From the NCBI RefSeq assembly GCF_030272615.1, contig NC_081409.1, positions 205,465,364 through 205,529,363 of the forward strand: a stretch of 64,000 nt of DNA, given 5' to 3'. This stretch comes from Cryptomeria japonica. Lineage: Eukaryota > Streptophyta > Pinopsida > Cupressales > Cupressaceae. Each line of letters opens with the position of its first letter. Position 1 is the stretch's first letter. The notes beneath the pieces were generated by a model. That model saw only the letters and a list, made by a program, of their open reading frames with translations. It was not told the origin of the DNA and made no database searches. Below, in pieces: positions 1-10,800 of this stretch. The position numbers and the translations under genes were made by a program.

Positions 1-2761
1 GAAATACCCTGTTCCTTGCAGGTTGTTCATTTACAACTTCAGACATGGAAAACCTATGAAATGCTTTCTTTTTTTCTTTATTTGCTTTTGTTGTGTGTTC
101 ATATTTTTCATAGTAATCACGAAATTGAAAATCTAGGCTTGCTGAAGCAATTGAGTGTTTGAAAGGTGACATAGGAATACCATAGGCTCCAGTTCCACTT
201 ATTCCTATGGTTTTAACTAATGCTTGACCAGAATTACCAACAACAGTTCTTGATGTTGTCCCACTCCCACTGACACTTTCATGTATAGTTTTCATAGTCT
301 TTTGAGGTGTGTGATCTGAAGCTACAAATGATTGATTTGTAGTGTCAATGGCACTTGATATAGGATTCTCAATAGTATGAGATTTAGTATCTACCTCTAG
401 TGGCCTCTTGCGAGAGATATTTTGTTGTTGCCCTTGTCCAACACCAAGACAACTAGTATCAGTAGTAGTACCCATTCCAACCCCACCAATCACAACGGCA
501 CTTGACTGAACAATAATAGGAATACTATCCCCAGATTCCCCACCAGTGGCAGTAGCACTTGATTCACCACCAATGGGAATACCATGATGTGGTGGTGGTT
601 GTGGATTTGAACCTAAAATAAATGTAGGTGGACCCTAAGGGTAATGAGTAGTACCTATCTGTGATGAATCTGAAGAATCAAGTCCAATGACTGGTTTAAG
701 ATGACCTTTTGATTTTGACTATGATGGAAGTTGTACCTGAAGTGGATACCAAATGCCCTCTCCTCTGGCACCTGGACCACCACCTTCAAAACCCTTTTTT
801 TCCACAAGGTTTGCCCCTTTGCTATATTTTTCTTTCATGGACTCATTGACTCCACCTAATATTTTCGAGACTATAGTAGTTGTTGGAGGGGTCTCAATGG
901 CAACCTCATGCTCATCATCATCTTCAGTCCTGCCATGCTCATTATCCCACAATTTGCTAAACTATGCATCCTCGTCGATGCTCTCAAATTTTGCACTTGT
1001 CTTTGGTTCACCGTGATTCTTCCTCATAGTCCAAAAATCATTTATTTTGGTTTGAGTCCAATAATTCTCTTTACATTCATGCAAAATTGTTTTGGGAATA
1101 GATTTCTTAGATGGATTAGCATATTTAAGGTAGAAATTGTAGGACCTCCTATTTTGGACGCCCTGGCCCTCCTCTGTTGTCCTTTGTGTGTGCATTTGCA
1201 ATGCCATAATTTGTGATGAAATTTCTTCTGTTGAAATGTTATTGTCAGCTACAATTTTCTCCATCTCTTTTTTAACCTCATCTGAGGAGTCCACATTTCT
1301 AAGCTTTTCTAGCAACGGTTTACTTTCATGTTGACATAACGTTGAAGCATTCCCATTTTTCTTAAGCCTTTCTTGAACTACACCGATTGGATCATACTGC
1401 CAGAGACCCTCATCACCAAAGTTAAAAAATGTCAAAAAATCATGTGCCACATTGAATGCCTTTCTCTCAAATGTGAACCCTCCACATGAGAAAGGCAAGG
1501 AAGGAAATATGCTCTTCTTTTGCTGACCATGGAAGTGCCTATCTGTACTCTCCAATTGCCATACATACTCTAATGCAAATACCCTCTCTGTCACATGTAT
1601 TGGAAGTCTGTATGGTTTTACTGCTGATCCATAAAACCTTAACACAGTGAATTCTTCCATGAAGAACCACTTAGCCAGTTCTATTTGACTTCCAAGTTGA
1701 ATGCAATCTCTACAAGACACAGGCAACCTAGGCATTGGAGTGCTTGTAATTTCATTATACATTGGTGCCAAAAAGAAGTCTACAAAATGGTTGTAGTTCT
1801 TTTTGTTATCATGCATCCTTATCTTTGGTGTCCAATCATATATTGGACACTCTGTTCTCTTCCTAGTCTTCTCATCAATCTTATAGCTCACAATTTGAAG
1901 ATTGTTGGTCTCTAATATTGCATAATACTTGGATAGAAGGAGATAGCACAAGTAGGATGAGAACCTAAATGTCTTGCAGGAACCTTTTTTGATCATTAGT
2001 AATTGGTTTTGCATGGATTTTACAATGTGCTCAATAAAATTATATCTTACTGGCTGACCTGCACAATGGATATTATAAATCATTTCAAGAAGGCTTGCAC
2101 CCACTTCCCTATCATTTTCCAATCCCAGGCAAAATGATAGCAAGGAAATAGTATCCCCAACCCATGGAACAAAAATGTTAGAATCATAAGGAGGCTTATG
2201 ATTCTGATCCAACACAATACCAATACCACTCTTTATTAGAGCTTTGATAAATGAATCTTTGTGACTTGGATCGAGACTCTCTTAATTTCCTGCTAGCTTT
2301 TCAAGGTCAATTTGGACGTTTGAATTTTGGGCTTCAAATCCTACATTCAACAAATGAGCAAATTCTCCCTCATTTATGCATAAAATTTCCTCTTTTGTAT
2401 TTTTATTGACAATTGCTTTTTTATCTTCATCATAATTTTTGGCGCAAATCATGACAAAATCACGGCAAGGGAATACTTCAGGTAACACCATGCTTCCCAA
2501 TCCAACATCCCACGATGTGATTTTATTTGTTTTTTGTTTTAACATTGGGTTGAAAATAGTAAATTTTGCCCTGGATGCATCTATCGCCTTACTAGAGAAT
2601 GTATATCTAATATCTATGATACGCTTTTCACCATGGATAGCAGGGTCATAAATATCATGGTATTCATCAGTGAAACCTGGTATTTTAACCAGTTTGGTTA
2701 GGTACATTTTGTTTTTCACTTGGCTTCTTGTTGAACTACTGCTTCCCATTTTCCCCATCAC
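1..2761 (-). pseudogene. Decayed unknown protein gene, same family as the ORF in the 43262-48007 LTR; runs off the left edge
   Basis: Read on the minus strand from an ATG at 2761, one frame stays open to the left edge except for four nonsense codons: TAA at 2282-2284 and TAG at 962-964, 719-721 and 635-637. No frameshift is needed. About 900 codons are visible and the 3' end lies outside the window. The N-terminal third has a PC-x3-V-x2-C-x2-NY segment followed by a short I-N-x3-F turn. The middle has F-x2-SSYL-x-Y-x-L and an IYDW-x-P segment, then T-x-LR-x2-G-x4-PYRLP-x2-V. The C-terminal part is polar, with Ser, Thr and Gly runs. The same landmarks occur in the same order in the ORF at 44124-45683, so I infer homology. 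No catalytic motif is recognisable and the function is unknown. It may be a gene carried by a retroelement whose other parts lie to the left. Confidence 0.6.
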
Positions 2762-3083
2762 TATTATTGTTAATAATTCAAAATAATGCTAGATAAAAAC
2801 CTGAAAATGCTAACCCTCAAATTGGACCACGAGATTACCAAAAGACAAAAAAAAAGGCGGGATGTAGGTGTTCTAGATTTTCCCTGAAAATTGGAATTTC
2901 TATTTCACTAGATTGGCGCAGACAATCTCTGTTGCAACTTGCATTCCTCAATCTAGTAGTTGTTTCTGAATCTCCCTCGATTTACAGGTTTGTCCATGAA
3001 ATGAAAGCGATTATGATTTACGAGTCTCTTATTTTGAAAACTCTGAAAAGTAGAAAAGTAAAACCTAAAGGGCAAAATATCTG
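2762..3083. other. Non-coding spacer
   Basis: This short stretch lies between the start of the minus-strand pseudogene and the target site of the large gypsy element. It would hold the pseudogene's upstream region, but I see no convincing TATA box or conserved signal. The only open frame on the plus strand is short and featureless. Confidence 0.5.
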
Positions 3084-3110
3084 GAATCATGTTGTAATTT
3101 TATTAATTAC
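3084..3110 (+). repeat. Left part of a tandem-repeat unit split by the gypsy insertion; ends with target duplication ATTAC
   Basis: The 27 bases match the start of the unit that begins at 19524. The rest of this broken copy resumes at 19456, on the far side of the gypsy element. The last five bases, ATTAC (3106-3110), are the left target-site duplication, matched by 19451-19455. Confidence 0.8.
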
Positions 3111-3332
3111 TGTAGTCACATAAATCTGTCCACTTAATTAAATGAATATTTAATATTTGTTTGATTATTTAAACCATCAATTAATAATTAATTAAATTAA
3201 TATTTAATTAATTCATCTTAACCCTCTTCTCCTATTAATTAAATAAATTATTCAATTTATTTGATTTAATTCACTTAACCAAATTCATACCATTAATTAA
3301 ATAAATAAATCATATTTGTTTAATTAAATCTT

Positions 3333-3725
3333 CTCTCACATTTAAATAAATTAATATTTATTTAAATCCCCCAAAATCCCACCTCTCACATTTAAATAAA
3401 TTAATATTTATTTAAATCCCCCAAAATCCCACCTCTCACATTTAAATAAATAAATCATTTATTTAAATCACCTTTATCCTCCACCCACTTGCATTTTCCT
3501 ACAAATGCAAGTTGCACAATTATTTTAAATAAATCATTTATTTAAATCACCTTTATCCTCCACCCATTTGCATTTTCCTACAAATGCAAGTTGCACAATT
3601 ATTTTAAATAAATAATTTATTTAAATCACCTTTATCCTCCACCCACTTGTATTTTCCTACAAAAGCAAGTTGCACAACTATTTTAAATAAATTATTTATT
3701 TAAAATCCTATTTATCCTCACCCAC
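3333..3725 (+). repeat. Two adjacent tandem repeats inside the LTR U3 (about 50 bp and 79 bp periods)
   Basis: A CTCTCACATTTAAATAAA unit begins at 3333, 3383 and 3433 (50-bp period). A second unit starting CCTTTATCCTCCACCC begins at 3471, 3550 and 3629 (79-bp period), with a shorter fourth copy. Each 79-bp unit contains two palindromes, one built on TGCA and one on ATTTAAATAAAT. The same arrays recur in the 3' LTR. Repeats of this kind upstream of an LTR TATA box often act as transcription enhancers; that role is inferred here. Confidence 0.8.
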
Positions 3726-4688
3726 TTGAAACCTTTAATGGTTTCCCTTAAAGTATTCAAACTTGATGGCTTTAAAGTCTTCAAACTTGATGGCTTCCTT
3801 CTATAGTCTTCTTAAGACTTTAATGGTTTTCCTTAAAGTCTTCAAGCCTTTAATGGTTTCCCTCAAAGTCTTCAAGCATTTAAATGCTTTATCTTCATTT
3901 TCTCATTTAAATAAATTAATATTTATTTGAATATTTATCCAAATGCAAATTACACCATTTAATTGAAATAAATGATTTTATTTTAATTGAAAATACCAAA
4001 ATTTCTCCCACTTGCATTTTCCTACAAAATCCACTTGTATGCCTAAACCCCTTCTAGATTCTTCTAAACCCTTCCTAATTAGCCTAAATTCATCCCTTAA
4101 ATATTGTCACATTCCTAAGCAAATTGGAGTCACTTCTCAAAGACTCCAAAGTCTTTGAAAAGCAATTAATGCTTTGTGTGTTCAACAAATTAACCCTCAA
4201 AGTCTTGGATAACCTTTGAAAGCTTCCAACCTTCAACCACTAAATGGCTCAAAGTCTTTGATAACCATTGAAGGCTTTCAACCTTCAACCACTTAATCCC
4301 CAAAGTCTCCAATAACCATTAATGGTTACCTCAAACCCTCCCACATGGTTAAAACATTTGTTTTGACTCAACCTCTACCCAACCCAAAGGTCTCATCAGG
4401 CCATTAATGCTTTGACCATGATTATCTCTTAAACATTTGCACAAAGGTTTATCCTTGGATTAACTCTTAATCCAGTGGGTAATCTTAATTTAGACTTGAC
4501 CCTTGCCTTCTAGATAACCATGAGGTCTTCTCAGGCCTTTAATGCCTCCAACCTCTTCTCTCAACCCAATCCTATGTTGAAACTTGTCACCATTTTATTG
4601 GTGCCAATTGTGCACATGGATCCCCAACTTTCAATCCTAACCCTTGTTAAGATTGCTCAATCTTAACCCTTCATTTCCCTATTTCTTC

Positions 4689-4696
4689 TATAAATA
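4689..4696 (+). promoter_or_regulatory. TATA box of 5' LTR (TATAAATA)
   Basis: TATAAATA lies about 400 bp before the LTR end, in a CT-rich context. Transcription should start some 25-35 bp downstream, near 4725. The 3' LTR has the identical box at 19044-19051. Confidence 0.7.
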
Positions 4697-5097
4697 GAAC
4701 CCTTCTCCTCAAGCAAAAGAGAAGCATTTTAGAGTATTGTTGTTATACTGGCATTAGCATAGAGCTTTCTCATAGCATCACTATCTACTCTTGCATAGTA
4801 TTTGCTTATCATATTCAACCATCTTGAATCTCCATATGGCATCCATGGCTAGTGCTAAAAGCTGAGAGCTACACTCATTTGGGACTTGGAGAGGAGAGGA
4901 ACAAGGGAGGAGCAACTATGAGCATCTTGATTAGCTATTTCATTCTATGTTTATATGCTTTCTATTTCATGCTTAATATCTCTCTTGATATGCCTGTTTA
5001 GGATAATCTTTTGTTGCTAACACTAACGTTTGTTTCTTGTGCTCTTGTGTGTGTTGCCATCAAACAGATTTTCTAATCCTTTTTGCAGAGCATCATT

Positions 5098-5115
5098 TGG
5101 TGAACCTGACGTGAA
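5098..5115 (+). other. Primer-binding site, tRNA-Trp-like
   Basis: TGGTGAACCTGACGTGAA starts two bases after the LTR end. From memory, plant tRNA-Trp ends in GATTCACGTCGGGTTCACCA, so the site would pair along its length with one mismatch (CCT here, CCC expected). The mismatch sits next to a CpG and could be later decay. The position is certain and the tRNA identity is likely. Confidence 0.75.
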
Positions 5116-7810
5116 TCCAAACACCAAAAAGATCATTTTTTTTTTTTAACCAATAACATGTTTGAATGTTGAAAATGTCACACAGGTTGCGATTTTGACA
5201 CTGTTTTGGTGCGTTTGGCATTATTTTGGCGCTATTCCCCCTGTTTCAGTGCTTTTCCCTTCTCTGTCTTTCCCTTTCTTTTAATACGTTTGTGTTAAAT
5301 AGTGCCTCTGTTCAAACGCAGACTAGCGCTATTGTAACAAAACGTTGTACAAATCACTTTGTAACCAAAAAAAAATAAAAAAACCAAAAAAAAAAAAAAA
5401 TTTAGGCTTGTAGAAGCCCACCAAATAGGCGGATTTTACTAACTATTTTTCTCTTTTGTGCAGATTTAAATTAGATTAAAGAGTAGATTTATATTTTTTT
5501 ACTAACTTGTTTTTGAAGTTGGTTTTAAAAATGAAATCACTTTTTATTTTGGTTTAAAATTAACTTCACATTTCAAATTTGGGCTTTTGAAAAAGAATCA
5601 CACATTTGTTTGGGGCTATTAAAAAGAATTTCATTGTTCAAAGGTAAAAAGAACCACAAACTTATACAAAAACAACTTTATTTTTTTTGCAAGTTAGAAA
5701 ACAAACTTCGTTTTGGTGCTTAAAATCAACAAGGCAAATTTTATTTCTTGCATCAAGATAAAACTCACAATCCACACTTCCATTTTTGGTGCAAATAAAA
5801 TTCACAATCAACTTGTCTCATTTTCAAAGCAATTTTACTTCATGCAAACGTGTTTTTCATTAAGTTGACCAGGATTTTCAAATTCTAGTTTACTCAAACA
5901 ATTGCCTTTGAAAATTAAAAAGAACACCATGATTGTTGGAGCAACATCTCCAAATAGTTAGATCACATTGCAATGATAGATTAAAAAGAACAAGTGTTTT
6001 TCGTGCTTGGCACACTTGTGCAAAGAGTTGGTCGAGTGGTCCTACCTCTAACACACACTATCCTCTCCCTTGGCTCTCGTGGTCCTAGGTGCAAGAGAAA
6101 AGTGTTAGTAACACTCAAATTTTATCTTTTTAAGAGAGGCTTGCCAAGGGATCGATACTCTTGGGAACGACCTCGAGCGGTAAATCCTTCGAGCCGCTAT
6201 AGAAATCAGGTGAGAGCGAAAGTTGTAGCCTTGGGTATAGCTGTTCCTACAGTGTAACTGGCCGAAAGGACAAATGGGCCCCACCACCAGTTACAAGGCT
6301 CTTAAGTGAGTCACTGCAGAATGAACTTATGTCCAAAAACATCGAACATGACTAAACACCTTTAAGTAGTAGCCCACCTGTTCTATTGATTGAGGATATT
6401 TGAGATATAATTTAGTGCAAGAGCATAGATGGTTTTGCTCCCAAGATACTCACCATACATATTTCCTTGAGTAGAAACATAGCTTTTTGAAAAGTCACTT
6501 GTGGCTTGATAAAAGTGGTGACTCCCCCATCATAGGGATCATCTATTTGTTATGCTCGTGCAAGACTTAGTATATCACATCCTTACCTGCCACGGCGGGA
6601 TTCATAAGGTATGTAGTACCAAAGTCGAAGAAATATCAAGATGTGGGCTAAATTTATCACAACTGGCCATTTGACCATAGGGATAAAGAGTGTTTGAAGT
6701 GTGTTCGTTTTACAGACCTAGAGCAAATTGAGCCGACTTCAGGCTTTGGAAATACACCTTAAAATACATCTAAAGGAAGGGTCAAAAACAAGTCCAAGAA
6801 TTGGGTTGATCTAGACCCATACTCATTTGTGCCTTTGAGGCTACAATCTTGTGTTTGTGTGCTTGCTTTGTTTTCTTGTCAAAGAAAAATCAGAAAATCA
6901 ATCTCAAAAACAAAGTATTCATCCAACATCTGTCAACACAACCAAAAATACCAAAAACAAAGTGCAAACAAACAAAGAGTCAAAAATTTATGACCATTCT
7001 TCACATCTTGCGAAAGAAGAAGTGTCATCAGAGTATCACCTTGAAAAGGAGACCACTAAGCTCAAAGGCTTTAATCAAAAGGAGGAAATTCTTCTATATC
7101 AATCGACAAATCTTTGTCTCCCATAGAGTCTTTCTACATCGCATGTGTCTATACCTTCAAGGTAAAACAAACGAGTTTGATTCAGAATCATTGAACCACA
7201 GAGCTTTTATGCAATATAGAGCTCTGAGTTATCACAAAAATCAAGGAGGAAAGATTAATCCCAATTTCTTCCCAAACATCTGTATCACCTACAACACAGC
7301 TCGAGAAATGCCACCAACGCCTGAAAGGGAAGAAGTAGAGTTTGTTCCATTTGTAACACAAAGTTTTTATTAAAGTTGAAAACAAAACATCCATCATCCC
7401 ACTCATACATCATCACTTCATCATCAATCCATCCCAACTCTCAAAACATTAAGAAGTTCTTGTCCCACGATTCCTTTTTTAGATATTGCTTGAAATCAAA
7501 CACATCACATCACTTTTAGATTGTTTCTACATCTAGGATAAGCTCATCCTAAGAGACACATCTACGCAGGTTAAAACTAGTTCATGAGTGAATCCTCTCA
7601 TTACTAGGTAGTCAAAATCTGTAACACATCTCAGATTTCTCTACACCTTATCACATCCAAAATCATCAAAACAAACAAGCAATTCAAAGAAAGAATTCTG
7701 GTTACATTTACCTTTAGAGTGCTAGAGATCTACAATCCACTAATCATCCATCTTTCATCGAACAACTCATCATCATCTTCAATCAACTTCAACACAAACT
7801 TGCAAACAAA
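5116..7810 (+). other. Long untranslated leader of the first gypsy element
   Basis: About 2.7 kb separate the primer site from the gag start. The stretch has oligo-T and oligo-A runs (about 5139-5148, 5368-5400) and a conserved-looking segment near 6150-6290 with a short AGCGG/CCGCT hairpin. A frame of about 174 codons spans 6849-7373 but starts at a non-ATG codon, is Lys-rich and has no recognised domain. Long leaders with a spare ORF are known from Ogre-type Tat elements, so a genuine ORF cannot be excluded. Confidence 0.6.
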
Positions 7811-10800
7811 ATGGCTCAAACCCGATCGCGATCAAGGCAACGAGAAATAGAAATTGAGGAAGAAGAGGACAACCTCAATGAATTTCAAGAAGCACTTGGA
7901 GGAAATGTAAATGATGAAAACCCAAGTAGTCCCACTCCTTCAACAATCGAAAGGGTTCAACATAACCCTCACTTTAACAGATTATTTGATGAAATTCTCA
8001 GGAGCAATGCGGATGCTCACTTCTTAAGACTTGCTCAAGAAGGAGCCAAACTCCCCTCAGACTTTGATCTTGCCCAATTAAGACAAGCATCAGAAAGACA
8101 AAGTCGCCATGAGGAGGAAAGACGTAGAGATCCCATCAGATATAACATCCCTCGAGGTAACCCACCACCTCCTCCTCCAAATGAAATGGAGATGTTGCGG
8201 CAACAAGTCGCGAATCTCGCCCAACAACTTCATAGTGGTGTTAAGACCAATCAATTTTCACTTAACGACATCTGTCCCTATCCGTTTGATAGGAATCTTT
8301 ATATGCCACCCTTTCCACGCGGGTTTGAAACACCCAAATTTGAAAAATATAGAGGAAAGGGGGATCCCCGTGATCATGTCCGAGAATTTCATTTTGCTTG
8401 TCTTGAAGTAGCTTATGAGGACACATACCTAATGCGCCTTTTTCCCCAAAGCTTGGGAGGAACAACCACATCATGGTTTTCCCGACTTCCAGGTGGCATT
8501 AGAACATTTGAGGAACTCATCCAGAAGTTCCTATCTCATTACTCTTATAATATTGAACGCGACATCACCATGGCTGATCTATGCAACACCAAACAAAAAC
8601 CAGGTGAATTATTCGCAGTATTCCTGCAACGATGGCGCCAAATGTCTAGCAGACGTTCTCTTCAGTTACCTGAACGAGAACTAGTGGAAATTTTCATTTC
8701 CAACTTAAACGAAGAAATGGAATTTCACCTGGATGTCAAAGACACAGACTCTTTTAACGATATGATCACCAAGGGTATAAAATGTGAAAGGGCACTCATC
8801 AAAAAAGGACTCATCAAAATCTTTAATGAACCAAAAGATGCTCCTCGCCCGCGCTTCAATAGCGATAAACCGAACTTCTGGAACAAGAATAAGAACATCG
8901 TCAACGATGGAGTTGTGGATGCTCGGACTGTCCAAAATGCACAACCTGTGGTTCGGTTTGCAGGACAAAATCCTCCACCTCAAAATAACACAAATGTTCC
9001 TCTTAATCAAGGTCGCATCACATCTCATGATGAACCAAGACCCCGTCCACAAAAACAAAAACGCACATACACTCCCTTAGGGGAACCCATTGAAACAGTG
9101 TTGCGACAACTCCTTTCTCAGAATTTGATCACTCTACCTAAGCTATCCAACTATGAGCCTCAGGTCAAACCAGCATGGTGGAGAGATACTGAACATTGTG
9201 AGTTCCATCAAGGACGAGGACACAAGACAAGTAATTGTCATCGATTGAAAGATCTCATTCAAGATCTTATTGATCGAGGAGAAATTGAGATTGAAGGACA
9301 TGATCCAAAAATGACAAATAATGATCATTTAATGTTTAAGAATCCACTTCCATCACAAGATCAAAGGGGTCCTTCCACTTCCCGGCGAGGCACTGATACC
9401 ACTGATTATACGCAGGCTGCGTATAATTACACTGTCAATCACCTGTATGATGCCAGTGAACAAATTGCAACTATCACCTTCAAAAATCCCACCTCAAATT
9501 GCAATGTTGTTACGCGTCGCGGCAAAGTTACCATCAAGGCAGCTCCACAAGGCACCACCTCCATCCCAAAGCAGTACAATCTTGTGGAACAATTAGACAA
9601 AACCCCTGCACTTATATCCATTTTGGAGCTTTTGCGCCTATCACCATCTCATAAAACTATCTTGGATCAAGCACTCCAAGAGGCGTCAGTCCCTGCAAAC
9701 TTGAATACGGACCAGTTTCAAGCCATGGTTGGAAATCTAAAGTCATCACCTTGTCTCACTTTTTCCGAAAGTGACAACTCTTCGTTCCAGCAACCTCATA
9801 ACGCCTCACTCCACATTGAAGGCTTTGTCAACCAACACAGGATCAAGCGAGTCTTGATAGATAATGGAGCAGGCCTAAACATTTGTACACTACAGTTGGT
9901 CACAGCATTGGGATATGCAATAGAATCAGTGGATCCTCGCAAGAAGATCACCATCAAGGCCTATGATGATGCAGAGCGTTCATCCAAAGGAGCGGTGGTG
10001 CTACCAATCCGAGTGGGCCCTGTGGTAAAGCATATCATTTGTCAGGTTCTGGACCTTCCTCTGCCATATAATCTATTATTAGGGAGACCTTGGATACATG
10101 CCATGCAAGCTGTTCCATCTACCTACCATCAATGTATCAAGTTCCCACATAATGGTGCAGAGATCACAATCCTGGGCGATGCAAATCCCTTTGCATTTTG
10201 CCATAATATCAGCCATCAACCAGAAATTACTGTTCCTAATAATAGGGAAGCCATTTCCTCCACATCATATGTAAATCCCGCCTCTCTTGCTAGTTCAAAC
10301 ACCCCTATACCCAAGCAAGAAAAGCTTAAGATGAAAATCGCAGAGGAAGGTCCTGGAGAATACAACTTGAGTCAGCTCTTTTGTGTGGGACAAATGCCCA
10401 CTTCTCCTAGAACACATGGTAAACCACAGCAGTTGCTCCAGCAACCACTAATCACGCCTCCATGTGCCTTAACGCCTTTCATTCTTGGAAAGAGTCAAGA
10501 GGAAGAGACACAAGATGAGGACCTGGCGGACTGGATCTATAAAGATCCCATCACCACTGACAAACCGCAAGTTACACTTCCTACGGAACAATATGGCAAA
10601 GGCCTCCTCATTATGCAAAGAATGGGATATGATGGTCAGAGTGCTTTGGGATACTGCAAACAAGGACGACACGAACCTCTACTACCACAATTCAAGCCCA
10701 AAGGTAATACAGGCCTTGGCTTTGAAAAAGAGATCCTTCCTAAACTCAGATTCAAAGGAAAACCCAGCAAACCATTTTGCCCACCTACTACAAAGAGGAT

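Larger units (their letters stand above)
3111..5095 (+). repeat. 5' LTR of the first gypsy element
   Basis: This is the direct copy of 17466-19450, the same length to the base and almost identical. Its first third is very AT-rich and holds two internal tandem repeats. A TATA box lies at 4689-4696, so U3 occupies roughly the first 1.6 kb and R-U5 the last 0.4 kb. The terminal TG and CA dinucleotides and the flanking ATTAC fix the edges. Confidence 0.95.

Noticed and set aside
6020-6095. tRNA-like phrase GGTCGAGTGGTCCTACCTC
   Set aside because: No cloverleaf, T-arm or acceptor pairing could be built around it.
6849-7373. 174-codon frame in the gypsy leader
   Set aside because: It has a non-ATG start, low-complexity Lys-rich sequence, and overlapping alternative frames of similar quality. 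It is kept only as a note in the leader entry.
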